Of a DNA stretch of 39,005 nucleotides, positions 22,906 to 32,504 are shown piece by piece; position 1 is the first letter of the stretch; each line of letters starts with the position of its first letter. The translations under genes and the position numbers were made by a program. The notes under the pieces were generated by a model, which searched no databases, was not told the origin of the DNA, and worked only from the letters and a program-made list of their open reading frames with translations. Location: NCBI GenBank assembly GCA_000310025.1, contig FN649741.1, positions 1,436,750 to 1,475,754 of the forward strand, read 5' to 3'. The stretch comes from Ectocarpus siliculosus. Taxonomy: Eukaryota > Sar > Phaeophyceae > Ectocarpales > Ectocarpaceae.

Positions 22906-23374
22906 TTCAATGGGAATTTATTTCCAGACAAGCAAGACTCATGGGTAGACAGTCACTTACTAGGAAAAGGCCCATAGTATGCATATGAGCGGCAACCAGA
23001 AACGCCCAAAGCAGCGACATAACGATAAAACCGGGATGTGATCAATCTACGTTTCAACCGGATTGTCCGAGAGGGCTCCGGTGTAGTCCACAAATTCTGC
23101 ACCCAACCAACCACCTCCTGCGGTCGTTGACTATTCCCTGTAACTGAGGTAGACAAAGGAGTCTGCGGCGACCGGCTTGAAAAAAATGGATTTTTAACAT
23201 ACGGGGCCCCTAACGCATGCCAACTGGTCGAGCCCTAAACAAAGCGTGATATGGCTATGAATACTGCTGAAGGTCCAAACTCACTCCGCTCAAGAGCGGG
23301 GGATGCACCGATCTGATACCTCCAGTGTGACCGCCAGCACCAAAGCGTGGCAGCAACGCCCGTCAAGCAGCCGG

Positions 23375-24518
23375 TCAGCAGAAAGAAGCGAGAACATTGT
23401 CGCTGCCGTCAATGTAGACTACGACCACCACCACGATCTCCACGGCAGCACTCCCAACCGTCCCAACAATTCTCATAATCACCTTTTCCGGAGAAAGCTC
23501 GAGCTCGACGGCCCCTGCATTTCCCCCGAGCCGGCAAGCGAGGGCCAAGAATCTCCCCTCCCCGACCCCGTGGCTGGAGTTCGCGACCCCGCCGGCCTTC
23601 TCTGCCTGGCTGTGCAGACCCGCGCGGTCCCGCTTCGAGAGCTCCGCGCCGAACACAAGCACGGCCACCAGGACCGTCGACGCTCCTCCGCCTCCTCCTG
23701 CTGTTCGGCGGAGATGTTCGTCGTCCTCCGGCTGCTGCTCTTCTGGTGCTCTTCTCTCGCGCTCGTGATTGCTTTCGAGCTCCCTCGGTCCTCCTCCTCC
23801 TCCTCCTCCTCCTCCTTCCCCTCCTGTTGGCCTGTGCGCCGCTGCAGGCGCGGGAGGCGGCTCTACCTCCGCGCGCGCAGAGGGTCCCCGCGAATCTTCT
23901 GCAGGCTGCGGGGCGCCTTCCCTCCCCTCCCCCGGGACTGCCTGGTCCCCGACCCTCCCTTTCAAGAAGTCGACAATCGCGGCCTGGCCTTCGTCGTACG
24001 AGACGTCGCTCGGTCGCAGTCGGAGCTCGAGTCCGACCCAAGCACCGTCTTCTCCAGTAGGCTTTCCTTTTTCCTTCTTCGTGGTGGTTGCCGGGTCCTC
24101 GCTCTCGGAGCTCTCTCTCGCGAGCCGGCTGCTCCGCTGGGACAGCCGTAGCCTGGTCCACCAATCATCGTCGCTCATCCCGATGTCGCGACTCCCCGCT
24201 TCTTGCCGCCGGTCGTCGTTGCCGCTCTCGGTGCTACCACCTGTCCTGTCGGCACCGCTTCTAGACTTGTCGCGACCGCTCGCTACGTCACCACCACCAC
24301 CAGCAGCAGCAGGGTCCGCCGCAGCCTCTGCATCGCCAAGTCCACCGGGTTGTCGTGGAGAGAGCTGACGGAAGCTCTCGCACCCGAGGGGTTCTCGGGC
24401 CGCTAGCGCGGCGGAGCGGAGCGGCAAGCTGAGCGCCGCGACACGGCGGCGATCCGTCTCGAAAGCGCCGCTTCCACTTGTCTCCTCTTGTCCTTGCCCC
24501 CCTCCAGCCCGCCTCACC
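23375..24518 (-). CDS. long low-complexity reading frame, hypothetical
   Basis: About 380 codons are open in the frame that continues PYM-like exon 2. It is rich in Gly, Ala, Arg and Glu with acidic/basic patches (SDDDWWTRLRLSQRSSRLAR, then KKEKGKPTGEDG), and has a poly-Gly tract over the (TCC)9 repeat. A hydrophobic stretch STVLVAVLVFG lies in the C-terminal third. I recognise no domain. High GC opens frames on both strands here, so this may be a true extension, a separate exon (a start at MSDDDWW is possible) or chance. It is kept because its composition looks protein-like and the opposite frames are poorer. Confidence 0.35.
23789..23815 (+). repeat. (TCC)9 microsatellite
   Basis: Nine TCC units inside the long minus-strand reading frame, where they read as a Gly run. 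The region around it is strongly purine/pyrimidine-biased. Confidence 0.93.
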
Positions 24519-25560
24519 TCAGGGGACCCGGACGCTGCCGTTAGCAGGAAGAGGGCCGCGCCCAGGAATCGCGGTGTGCCGCGCCTGCCCTCGTCTGCGT
24601 TGATTTCGCCCAGTGATCGGGTGTGACCTGCTGCTGGGCCGCCGCCATCACCACCACCCGTGGGGGTTCGGAACGCTGGCGGAACGTAGCGGGTAGCCCC
24701 TCCGGATCTCGAGTTGAACCCTGGGAGAAAACAGAGCGCACAATAACGTTGTACCGGGGCTTCAGGGTGTGTTTTGTGTGTGCTCCTCTGTTGTCAATTG
24801 GCCCATGAACGAAAGCCGTGTTGTAACTTTGGGCGCTGCATCTCGAGAAGGCCAGGTGCATGTTTATCCATACAGCCCATTACGCAAGCAACCCGAGCGG
24901 CTCAGCTTGGTGTACATAAAGGACGGGATTATTGGTCGAAAGAGTTGCGGGCTGTGGTGACGGCTCAACAGTAGGATTCGAGTACTGTATGCATAGTTTC
25001 GAATCAATCCGTGGTTCTTGATGTTGAAGGCGGTCTGGAACTTTAGGGAACAGGGGATAAAAGAGACACGAGTTCACGAGAGTCCGAAAGTTTTGGAGAA
25101 CGTCTGGAGAGAGTCTAGCCAAGAGGCAGCGAGAAGACAGAGAGAGATAAATAGGCTTGTAGTACACAGCACATGGCAGAAGCGCAGAGCAGGAGCACCG
25201 TTTCGGACTGGATCGATATTGCTGTTTCCGCCTACAGGGCGCCTGAAGCAGGAGGTCTCCCTCCACGGTGTCATCGCAACGCTGTTGCTCTCCTTGCCCT
25301 CTAAACCATGGCGATTTGCACAAAACAGTAGTCGTGGCATCCTACTGCCGTGCAAGCTGTTCTCAGCACACGTTCACCTCGAGTCTACAATGAAACCTCC
25401 TCTGCTTCACGCTTCCCGAACCTGTCCGAATTTTGCGTGCCTTTCTCCATGTACCGTCTGGTCTCTGAGTAGCCGGGATCATGGCAGCCAACTCGCGCCT
25501 CTCCCTCAGTCGGCGACGTAGCGCGGTCGAGACGAAGCTGCACAGCTGCACCTGCTGCAC
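24519..25560 (-). CDS. PYM1: PYM (partner of Y14-Mago) homologue, N-terminal exons
   Basis: PYM binds the Y14-Mago dimer and helps remove exon-junction complexes from translated mRNA. Exon 1 contains MIPATQRPDGTWRKARKIR, the diagnostic Mago-binding signature (IPATQRPDGTWRK.R.VR.GY). It can start at the ATG at 25482 or the in-frame ATG at 25560, and it ends at 25422 with donor ACAG|GTTCGG in phase 1. Exon 2 starts at 24720 after TTTCTCCCAG. The phase-correct join continues TGFNSRSGGATRYVPPAFRT. A strong donor, CCTGAG|GTGAGG, sits at about 24518. The usual basic C-terminal coiled region of PYM is not evident. Instead exon 2 runs into LGAALFLLTAAS and, unspliced, into a long low-complexity frame. 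The N-terminal call is good; the rest of the model is open. Confidence 0.72.
25422..25560 (-). CDS. PYM1: PYM-like exon 1 (Mago-binding motif)
   Basis: 46 codons plus one nucleotide from the upstream ATG. The segment RRELAAMIPATQRPDGTWRK leads straight into the motif in frame, so either Met could be used. The ATG at 25482 leaves the motif at the very N-terminus. Confidence 0.72.
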
Positions 25561-25597
25561 ATCTCCGCATTCCCTTTGGGAAAATTTAAGCGCCGTG

Positions 25598-25609
25598 ATT
25601 GGCTGACGT
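25598..25609 (-). promoter_or_regulatory. CCAAT box next to a TGACGT element
   Basis: The plus strand reads ATTGG at 25598-25602 and TGACGT at 25604-25609. On the minus strand this is ACGTCA-GCCAAT, about 40-120 bp upstream of the two possible PYM starts, a normal place for a CCAAT box. The same two motifs recur in the tandem repeat at 27061-27267. Confidence 0.35.
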
Positions 25610-26702
25610 TTTACAGTCCAGTCATCGCCTTCGCGCCCATCCAGTGAATGGGTAGTCTCTCTGTGTGTGTATTTATTTTTTCTTAATCCAGTCGCCCTGC
25701 CCTCCGCCGTCCGCCCTTTGCCCCGACCACCGCCGACGCGTTGAATTTCGCACGGTGGATGGAGGAAGCACTCTCAGCAAATCCTCTGATGTTCTTGGCG
25801 CGGAATCCTATACCTTTTGAATTGCTGTGCGAAGAGTGTGCGTGCGGTTTTGGGTTTTGGAAGGGACAGACAGGTATGCGTGTGGACTGCTGGATCTTTG
25901 CGTACGTCTGGGTGGGGTAGGCGGCGGTAGCCTAGAACCGTGCGACCACGGTATGCCCGCGCTGGTGTCTTTTGTCTCTCGAGGATCCGCTCAGAGTGCT
26001 TCCATGCAAGGACCGCTTGAGCCGAGACCACTCCCTCGTCTGCACCAAGAGCGGCGCCTCAACCTTCCTCCACAATTCGATGGTTCGGGTAATCCTCAAG
26101 ACACACTGCGCGAGTGTCATGTGCCATCGCCGTTGAGAATTCTTCCCCTTTTACCACAGGCACTGGTAAGGGAAAGGGGCTGCAATACAAGATGGATTTG
26201 GTAATCTCCCCAGGATTACACGCAGGAGAGAAGGGAAAGGAACTCTGCACCAAGTCCATTCTTATAGACGTAGCAATCGTCAACCCATCCACAGGTCGAG
26301 CATCGTCAAGTCGATCCAAAAGCCAGGATCCGCCCTCGAAGATCGAGCCGTAAGTAAGTCTTATCACTATTGCGGGAATTTTCAACCCGCCTAGATCTAC
26401 CCTCCTTACTGCTTGCTGCTTTTTCAACGTATGGTGGTCTTGGTGAAGGCACCAATCGACTGATCGTGGCTATCGCCAACCACTTGGCACACGAAGCTTT
26501 TTGCCGGGGGAATTTCGGCAACGAAAGAGCCTTAATTCGCCTGAAAGCTTTTCACACTAACAGGATTCATAGATGGTTTCCCTTCGAGCTACAGCTCGTT
26601 TACTGTCGATGCGAACTCACGATGTGTTCAAACGTCATGGGCTACTGAACGACCAACTTCCACCAGGGCCAATCGGTTGGGATCTCTGCGACAACGATAA
26701 TA
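25610..26702. other. spacer, possibly with a retroelement relic at 26110-26650
   Basis: On the plus strand, frames at about 26114-26350 read LQYKMDLVIS and CTKSILIDVAIVNPSTGRA. A shifted frame at about 26380-26650 reads AFSTYGGLGEGTNRLIVAIA. This resembles the C-terminal region of some non-LTR polyproteins (R.Dlvi ... llvDv.v..P). Stops and a frame shift interrupt it. This is weak similarity from memory of the pattern only. Confidence 0.3.
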
Positions 26703-27068
26703 ATGAGTGTAGACGAAGGAAAGGGAAAGGGAAGAGAGGAAGACGAAGACGACGATGGAGGAGGAGGACAGCATGGAGGAGTGGAAGAGAGCAAAGGGTT
26801 TGAGCCAGATGGCCTTCCCAAAAACAAAAAACGCAGGGCTAGGGAAGAACTGGCAAGAGATTGTTGTCAAAATGAGGATCAGAATGATGGTAGCGTCAAC
26901 AAAGGGGATGATGGTGAAATAACTCCTAAACGAACTCGAGTACAAGGTAATAGCCTTGGTAGACGCGTGCAGTTTTCTTCTGTTGCCACTGTTTCTGTCT
27001 TTGATCCGAAGGATTGTTTAGCCTCCCCCATGCTGCCCCCTCACGGGGTCCCAGTTCATGGCAGATAG
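26703..27068 (+). CDS. small acidic protein with RVxF motif, hypothetical
   Basis: A single-exon frame of 121 codons. Residues about 6-30 are Glu/Asp/Gly/Lys-rich, KNKKRRAREE at about 41 looks like a nuclear localisation signal, and RRVQFSSVATVSVFDP near residue 87 contains RVQF, which fits the RVxF docking motif for protein phosphatase 1. The GA-rich start (GAAGG/GGAGGA repeats) may keep the frame open by chance. I recognise no family. Confidence 0.35.
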   Translation: MSVDEGKGKGREEDEDDDGGGGQHGGVEESKGFEPDGLPKNKKRRAREELARDCCQNEDQNDGSVNKGDDGEITPKRTRVQGNSLGRRVQFSSVATVSVFDPKDCLASPMLPPHGVPVHGR

Positions 27069-27267
27069 AAGTGTTTTGTGTTTTCAACCGCAGTAAGGCT
27101 GACGTCTTTTCATTGGTCAGCCGGTTAGCGCGGTCAATACCAACAAAGACACACACACACGAAGCAGATATAAGTGTCTTGCCTTTTCAACCGCACTGTA
27201 AGACTGACGTAGTTTCATTGGTCAGCCGGTTAGCGCGGTCGATGCTAATAGTAAAGACACACACGAA
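27061..27267 (+). repeat. 103-bp tandem duplication with TGACGT-ATTGG and tRNA A-box-like motifs
   Basis: Copies are 27061-27163 and 27164-27267. Each has GTTTTCAACCGCA or CTTTTCAACCGCA, then TGACGT, six bases, ATTGGTCAGCC, GGTTAGCGCGGTC and an AAAGACACACAC run ending GAAGCAG. TTGGTCAGCCGGTTAGCGC is close to the D-arm/A-box of a tRNA gene with one base missing. Confidence 0.85.
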
Positions 27268-28548
27268 GCAGGTAGTTGCTCGGTTTACAACCCCGGGAAA
27301 GCGGAGGAAGCACTCAGTAAGCTAAACACCCAACACCATCTCGTGGCGGGTGTCATCGTCATTGCTGTTGTTGCTTTGGCGTTTGGGGAGAGGGATAATC
27401 GGTAATCGAAACCTTAGCACCTGGCCAAGGGTACGCGTGAAAATCATTTCAAGACACATAATAGGCCTATCAATCGAAGATCGGGGTCATTTGTGGGGGG
27501 GGACAACTTTGGTTGGGACGGCGGGGGCATATAGCCATGTATCATCTGAGCAGCACGCAGCCCACGCAAGGAAAAACAACTCCGAAATCCATCTTGGGTG
27601 CAGCAGCCTCCCGCTATCTTTCTTACTTGGAACAGACCAACGAGTGCAACCACGTCTACTCTTCCTCTAGTCAGGTTTCAGGCACTTCACGCTGACTCCA
27701 TGCACTCGCAGATGATTGACCAACAGATACTTCATCTTCCGCTCCTCACAAAGCTCAGATTTCAACGCCTCTCTCTGCCTCTCTGCAATCTTCTGCATCC
27801 ACGCCGGGGCGTCGGCGGTTCGGGGTCATCTGTTTGGGGTTAGGGCATATACCCATCCATGTATCCCCGGGTTTTCTGCCGTTGCCTCGGTGCCTTGGCG
27901 TCCCGATCTCGCATGGTGTGCATCACCACTAGCGCTGCTGGCGCTGTGATTTAGTGGAGAGCCCCGAGAGATGGCAGACACCCCGGTCATCTTCGCAATC
28001 TTAGGGTTAGAAACCCCAGGGAGCCGCAATAATAGGCCGCCAGTCGCCCGTGTGGCCTATTGGTCCAGCCAAACGTAACCCTACAAAACATGAAGAAGAC
28101 CAAGGCTACGGGTAGATTATTTGCGACACTATGTTCCCTGTTGTGCAGTGCAATGTAGAAGAGGCGGCAACGGCAAGTTTGCAAGGCAAGTGTGGTTCAA
28201 TGTGAAAGCTGGTCAATGACCTGTTCCAACCGAATTTGACGGATACTACTACCAAAGTATATTTATACTACCCTCCTACTTTTTTTATGTTGGCTCGTGG
28301 GGTTTTGGAACTGAAGTTCTACGGAAAGGTAGATGTACCGACGCCCGGTTGTTTGTTGTGAAGACAAAACACTTCGTACCCCCGGGCCCCTTCGAAACCA
28401 TCGAGCAGTCTCCGGCGGCCGAAACGATCCTACAACCGAGGCTGGTGTGGAGCTTTACATAACACTCTTGCCATTTCGAGACATACATACTGAGACGCAA
28501 CGGAGGCCGGCCACAAACCGCGGCTTAGTATATGGGCTATAAGATGTA
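27268..28548. other. spacer with no supported gene
   Basis: I see only short ORFs without motifs. A loose direct similarity exists between 27480-27545 and 27818-27870 (GGGGTCAT, then GGGGGCATATAGCCATGTAT against GGGCATATACCCATCCATGT). TTAGGG occurs near 27838 and 28001. Confidence 0.4.
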
Positions 28549-28549
28549 C

Positions 28550-28577
28550 CAGCTGTCGCTACAACGAGCGACAGCTG
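28550..28577. repeat. short perfect hairpin
   Basis: CAGCTGTCGCT, a six-base loop ACAACG, then AGCGACAGCTG: an 11-bp perfect stem. No gene adjoins it, so a role as terminator is not supported. Confidence 0.85.
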
Positions 28578-28848
28578 ATAGATGTAACTGTCCTCAGACG
28601 TGTGCGTCCACGGGCGGAAACAGAGAGTGCAAACACCACACACCTGATACTACACCTGCTGTGCGCTGGCGTGAGAGCTGTGGTAACGTAAACTTTCACC
28701 TCTGCCGGCTACCCCCCCCGTGTCCACATCCCGCTTTTGTGAACATAGTCTACATACCCCCCGCACACCATGTTCCGTCTTGTTTTGATCGTTGGTTCTC
28801 CAACTCCCAGCGAAACAGCAGGACACAAGTCGGCTCTGGTCACCTAGC

Positions 28849-29140
28849 GCACCAATCGTCATGGCACCACTTCGAGCGTGTGCTCCATTGCGATATCTCT
28901 GGGCGTGACAGCTGTGTTAGGCATGGGTGGCGAGTGTGGGAAGACCTTCGCGGCGGCGTGGAATCCAAATCGTATTTTTGGCCCGGGCAATCGGGCCGCA
29001 TCGCCAGGCGAAATAGCCAAACCGGATTTCACATCGCCACGATGCTCTCGGCGCATACAGAACCAATGCCCAACACAACCATCACGCCCCTCGACACCAC
29101 CATGGAGCACACGCTCGAAGTGCGATGGCGATCGGCGTGC
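28849..29140. repeat. 292-bp imperfect foldback (inverted duplication)
   Basis: The left arm (28849 to about 28985) and right arm (about 28995-29140) are reverse complements at roughly 70-75% by eye. ACTTCGAGCGTGTGCTCCAT is exact in both arms. GGCGTGA, TGTGTT and GGCAT are aligned around it. The centre is CCCGGGCAATCGGGCC. An 83-codon frame is open across much of it on the minus strand, probably by chance. Confidence 0.8.
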
Positions 29141-29279
29141 TAGGTTTCGAGAACAAATGTGGTACTGTGCTCATATTTCTGGCAGTTGAATGCGGCGGTA
29201 AACAAAAATGCGCGACAGCAATACATGGCCTCATCACACCACAGAGAGTCCACCGGCATCGACCCCAGATGTTGTCGCC

Positions 29280-29380
29280 CGCTGCGCGTGTGTGTCGCCT
29301 GTGATGCGTACGCTGTCTGCTGTGCGTGTGTTGTCTGCTGTGTGGTGTCGCCCGCAGTGCGTGTGTTCTCTGCTGCAATC
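29280..29380 (+). repeat. degenerate short tandem repeat
   Basis: TGCGTGTGTTGTCTGCTGTG-like units of about 20 bp are repeated three to four times with variation, in a stretch without a supported gene. Confidence 0.6.
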
Positions 29381-29554
29381 CGCTGTGTACCCCGAAAAAG
29401 AAAACAAGTGCATCTGCTGACCCCTGTAGTCTAAGATCAGGTCGTGTACTCAAAAACCTAGGTTTAGCGAACAGACGTGACAAACTCTTTGGTCCTATAT
29501 TGCGGCGAGACTTCAAGCCAGACAAGAAATCTCGCTTCGCTCGAATACAACAAG

Positions 29555-30105
29555 CCCATACTACGTGAACCCATGCGTTGGTGATGACCTTCACGGGGAC
29601 CTTGCCTACGTGAGATTGGAGCGAGATTCCCCTGAAGTTGTTGCAGTCTCAACCACCCTGCTTGTACAACAACACCTTGATGGTTGCGTCCTTCGACTCT
29701 TGGGGGGTCTCTCCTCCGTTCGACACCTCACCGAGGATGGCATGGAGGTGCTCCACGAGGATGGGTTCCTCGTCGTCGTCGATCTTGAGCTACTCCGCAG
29801 GGAGGGAGTCATTGCCATGTGCTTTCCAGTTTTGCAGTCCTTTCGTTACCCGCGTTCCACCTCCTTGACGTCTGGCACCGATCCCAAAACAAACGTGGAG
29901 TGGCACCTGTCGCCGGTCGCTGCGTCACTTGCTCGATGCTGTCTGGGGTCAGGGTGGGGGACTTGGTGTTGAGGAGGGGGCCGACAAACCTCGCCCATCG
30001 ATCGAGGATGTCGTCCTTCCTCCCGAGCAGCACACCATTCTCGTCCGCAACGGGCTGCTTTCCTCCCGCTTGTTGCCTCCCACTGAGACCCACTGATCTC
30101 TTCAT
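29555..30105 (-). mobile_element. broken LINE-type (non-LTR) reverse transcriptase fragment
   Basis: Minus-strand pieces in shifting frames follow the order of the N-terminal part of an RT domain. First comes DENGVLLGRKDDILDRWARF, then VGPLLN. Next are VTKGLQNWKAHGNDSLPAEL and GGETPQESKDATIKVLLYKQ. Last is NCNNFRGISLQSHVGKVPVK. These correspond to D..G.ll.d...il.RW..hF..LLN, the k.gKa.G.DglpaElLK block, vP..WkdA.i..l.KkgD and nyRgIsLls...Kvl.kvi. At least one stop (after LLYKQGG) and several frame shifts break it, and it stops before the YxDD catalytic motif, so it cannot be active. Confidence 0.8.
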
Positions 30106-30827
30106 TCAGGTGTTTTGGTCGAGGCCTGACAGATCGCGGTGATTGATTTTCGCTCGCTTCGAGTATTTTTGGTCACATATCTGTCCAGGTGGGCATATGT
30201 GCCCGATTTGCCTGCTGCTGCAGCCACTCCCTTACACGCTTGTTTGTGGGCCCTTCACGACGTTGTCTTCAAAATTGTCCTTTATCACTCGACGCGCTTC
30301 CCGCCGAATATGAGGGTTCGAGAAATAAAGACACGCTCGCGCGCGGTTTCATACACGATTACAATGACCCAACATTTCAGGTCCGTGCGATATTCGTAGA
30401 CCCTACTTTTCGTCCTTATGGCAACTAACTGTAGTGCTTGATGTTTTAGACACTCACGCCCGGTTGGCCGTTGGGGGAAAGAGCAGGGGGTGCCACGCGC
30501 ACGACAGCTAACAACGTGGGGGCTCCGAACCAATCATCCTCTGGTCGTACCGCCCAACGCACATCTATGTATGTGCAGGGCACCTGAAACAGTCACCATG
30601 TCGTTCTACCACCAGATCCGACTTCACACGAACATGCGACACATATTTCTTCCTTCCCCAGTAAAAAAACAGGGCCAAGGGGTGGATCCCCCCGCTTATG
30701 GTAAGGTGGGAAAACTTGCCATGGAAGCTGAGACACGCGGACTACAGTCTACTCCTCCTCCCGTCATGCTACCTACTGTACCATGGTTGACTTGCACCTG
30801 GAGCGGAGAGTAGGCGGGTGATGATGT
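30106..30827. other. spacer before the palindrome array
   Basis: No supported gene. An isolated CTTGCCATGGAAG at about 30715-30727 and a CCATGG at 30781 look like decayed outliers of the array to the right. Confidence 0.4.
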
Positions 30828-31352
30828 ACTTCCATGGAAGTATCGCCATGACATCTGTGAACGTTTCCATGGAAGTTGCTTCTGATTACTTCCATGGAAG
30901 CTTGGGGCGGATGGCGTACTTCCATGGAAGTATCGCCACGATACGTTTGGACAGCTTCCATGGAAGCCGCATATTTTGACTTCCATGGAAGCTGGGGCCG
31001 GGTGGTGTACTTCCATGGAAGTAGAGCGATGACGCTTCCATGGAAGCTAGATATTATGCTTCCATGGAACTTGTCCGATTATGGCCCACTTCCATGGAAG
31101 CACGTGGAAGTGGGTGTAATCGACTTCCGTGGAAGCGTTCCAAACTACTTCCATGGAAGTTACCAAACTTTTATGGAAGCTCCAACTTCCATGGAAGTTG
31201 TTGCTGACCCCCCAGCTATGTGAACTTCCACGGAAGTCGCCCACACTTCCATGGAAGTCAGTTTCGAGCTTCCATGGAAGTTAAAATCAATGAGCTTCCA
31301 TGGAAGTATGTACTGCTTCTATTGAAGTAAACATCTACTTCCTCCATGGAAG
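30828..31352. repeat. cluster of about 20 copies of the palindrome CTTCCATGGAAG
   Basis: Thirteen copies carry the exact 12-mer CTTCCATGGAAG. Seven are variants with one to four changes or an insertion. Most are extended to ACTTCCATGGAAGT or GCTTCCATGGAAGC. Centres lie at 30834.5, 30869.5, 30894.5, 30924.5, 30960.5, 30985.5, 31015.5, 31040.5, 31064.5, 31094.5, 31129.5, 31153.5, 31173.5, 31191.5, 31230.5, 31251.5, 31274.5, 31300.5, 31321.5 and 31346.5. Spacers of 4-27 bp are much more variable than the palindromes. A higher-order period of about 90 bp (three palindromes) is visible at the left: 30828, 30918 and 31009 are each preceded by GTAC or TGTAC, and spacers such as CTTGGGGCGGATGGCG and CTGGGGCCGGGTGGTG are related. 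Confidence 0.95.
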
Positions 31353-31379
31353 CTACACACATATGGACAGTATGTAGAG

Positions 31380-31500
31380 GACTGGGCCACACACGGGAAA
31401 ATAGGGGGAAAACAGAAGCTTGAAAGCCTCATGTGTTGGCCTTCTCGTGTGTGACCTCGGCCGATACGAACGGTTCGGACAGATTTGGCAGACGACAATA
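31380..31500 (+). repeat. dispersed repeat module M1
   Basis: Contains GCCTCATGTGTTGGCCTTCT and CCTCGGCCGATACG, then CGGACAGATTTGGCAGACGA. Related modules are at 37350-37465 and 37676-37745. Confidence 0.75.
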
Positions 31501-32500
31501 ATTTGCGGTTATCCCAAGCCTACTGCCGATAAGCCCGTGGCAAAACTCTGTCACAGAAGTCCGCGGGAATATCCGGAACGGTTGGGATTTTGGTGAGGGA
31601 CAACCGCCTCTTTTGTGCCTTTTCGCACCGCCCCATCTAACGAATATTGTCGAGCGAGGAAAACATAGAGGGTGAGACACAAAGGACAAAAACCTTCGCG
31701 TGTGGAGCGCACGCCGCACACAGGCAGTCAATACACAATCTGACATCTTATCGAGCGTCACAAGCCACATGTTTTTGCAGGCATACCTGCTGTGCAGCAG
31801 CGCAGGGGTGAGTGAGGCGGCGGCGTGTAGGGAAAAAAAGAAAAAACTCTCACGAAAAAGCACCTCATTTTTCGCGTGGTCGCCTCTCTCGTGCACACTG
31901 CCCACAGTTGGCCACGAGCTATAACAAACAAACCCGACGCCCTCTACCGCGTGTGCCTACGAGCTCCGTTGGGCTACAGCAGTGGGAATCTTTCCCCTGT
32001 CTCGGTTTGGGAGGATGAAAAACTCGCACACCGGCAGGCAAGCGGAATCGTCCGTTGTTGTTTTTTTCGTTTGATCGGCAAGTAACCCCGCGACCCATCG
32101 CCACACATCCACAGCAGCTCACCCCAGCACACTCCAGCGGGTGCTCTGAGGAGGGCTCTGAGTGTTTTCTGGCGGGCTCGTGTCTCTGAGGATGGTGCGT
32201 TTCACAACTCTGACTCTGTGTTATGTATATACGCGCCGCAGACTCAAAGTTGGGCACTTCGGTTCGTCAAGGATTTATTTTTTGCCGTGCCGTGGTGGAC
32301 TTGGCGGGATGGGGGGTGAATACATTCAACATCTGGAAATTGTGTACGTGTTACCGTGTGCAGAAATTCGTCTCGGGCGCGGCGTAACCTCCAAACGAAC
32401 GTATTTTGAGGATACGGGCATATTGTGAGGATACGGACTTATTATGGTGCTTGTGATACCGTCTAGACTATACGTACGGTTGTTGTGTAGTAACCAACTT
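31500..32500. other. spacer with no supported gene
   Basis: Only short ORFs without motifs. A small direct repeat GAGGATACGG (32407 and 32427) is the only structure I see. Confidence 0.4.
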
Positions 32501-32504
32501 AAAG

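Noticed and set aside
23303-24368. Plus-strand ORFs of 199-282 codons rich in Ser, Pro and Leu
   Set aside because: They are antisense reflections of a GC-rich, purine-biased minus-strand frame and carry no domain.
27203-27300. A functional tRNA gene
   Set aside because: Only the A-box-like part fits. The acceptor stem, anticodon stem and a proper B box cannot be folded from the sequence.
30828-31352. A true CRISPR array
   Set aside because: The repeats are only 12-14 bp, spacers vary from 4 to 27 bp, part of the array has a 90-bp higher-order period with related spacers, no cas gene is present and the surroundings are eukaryotic.
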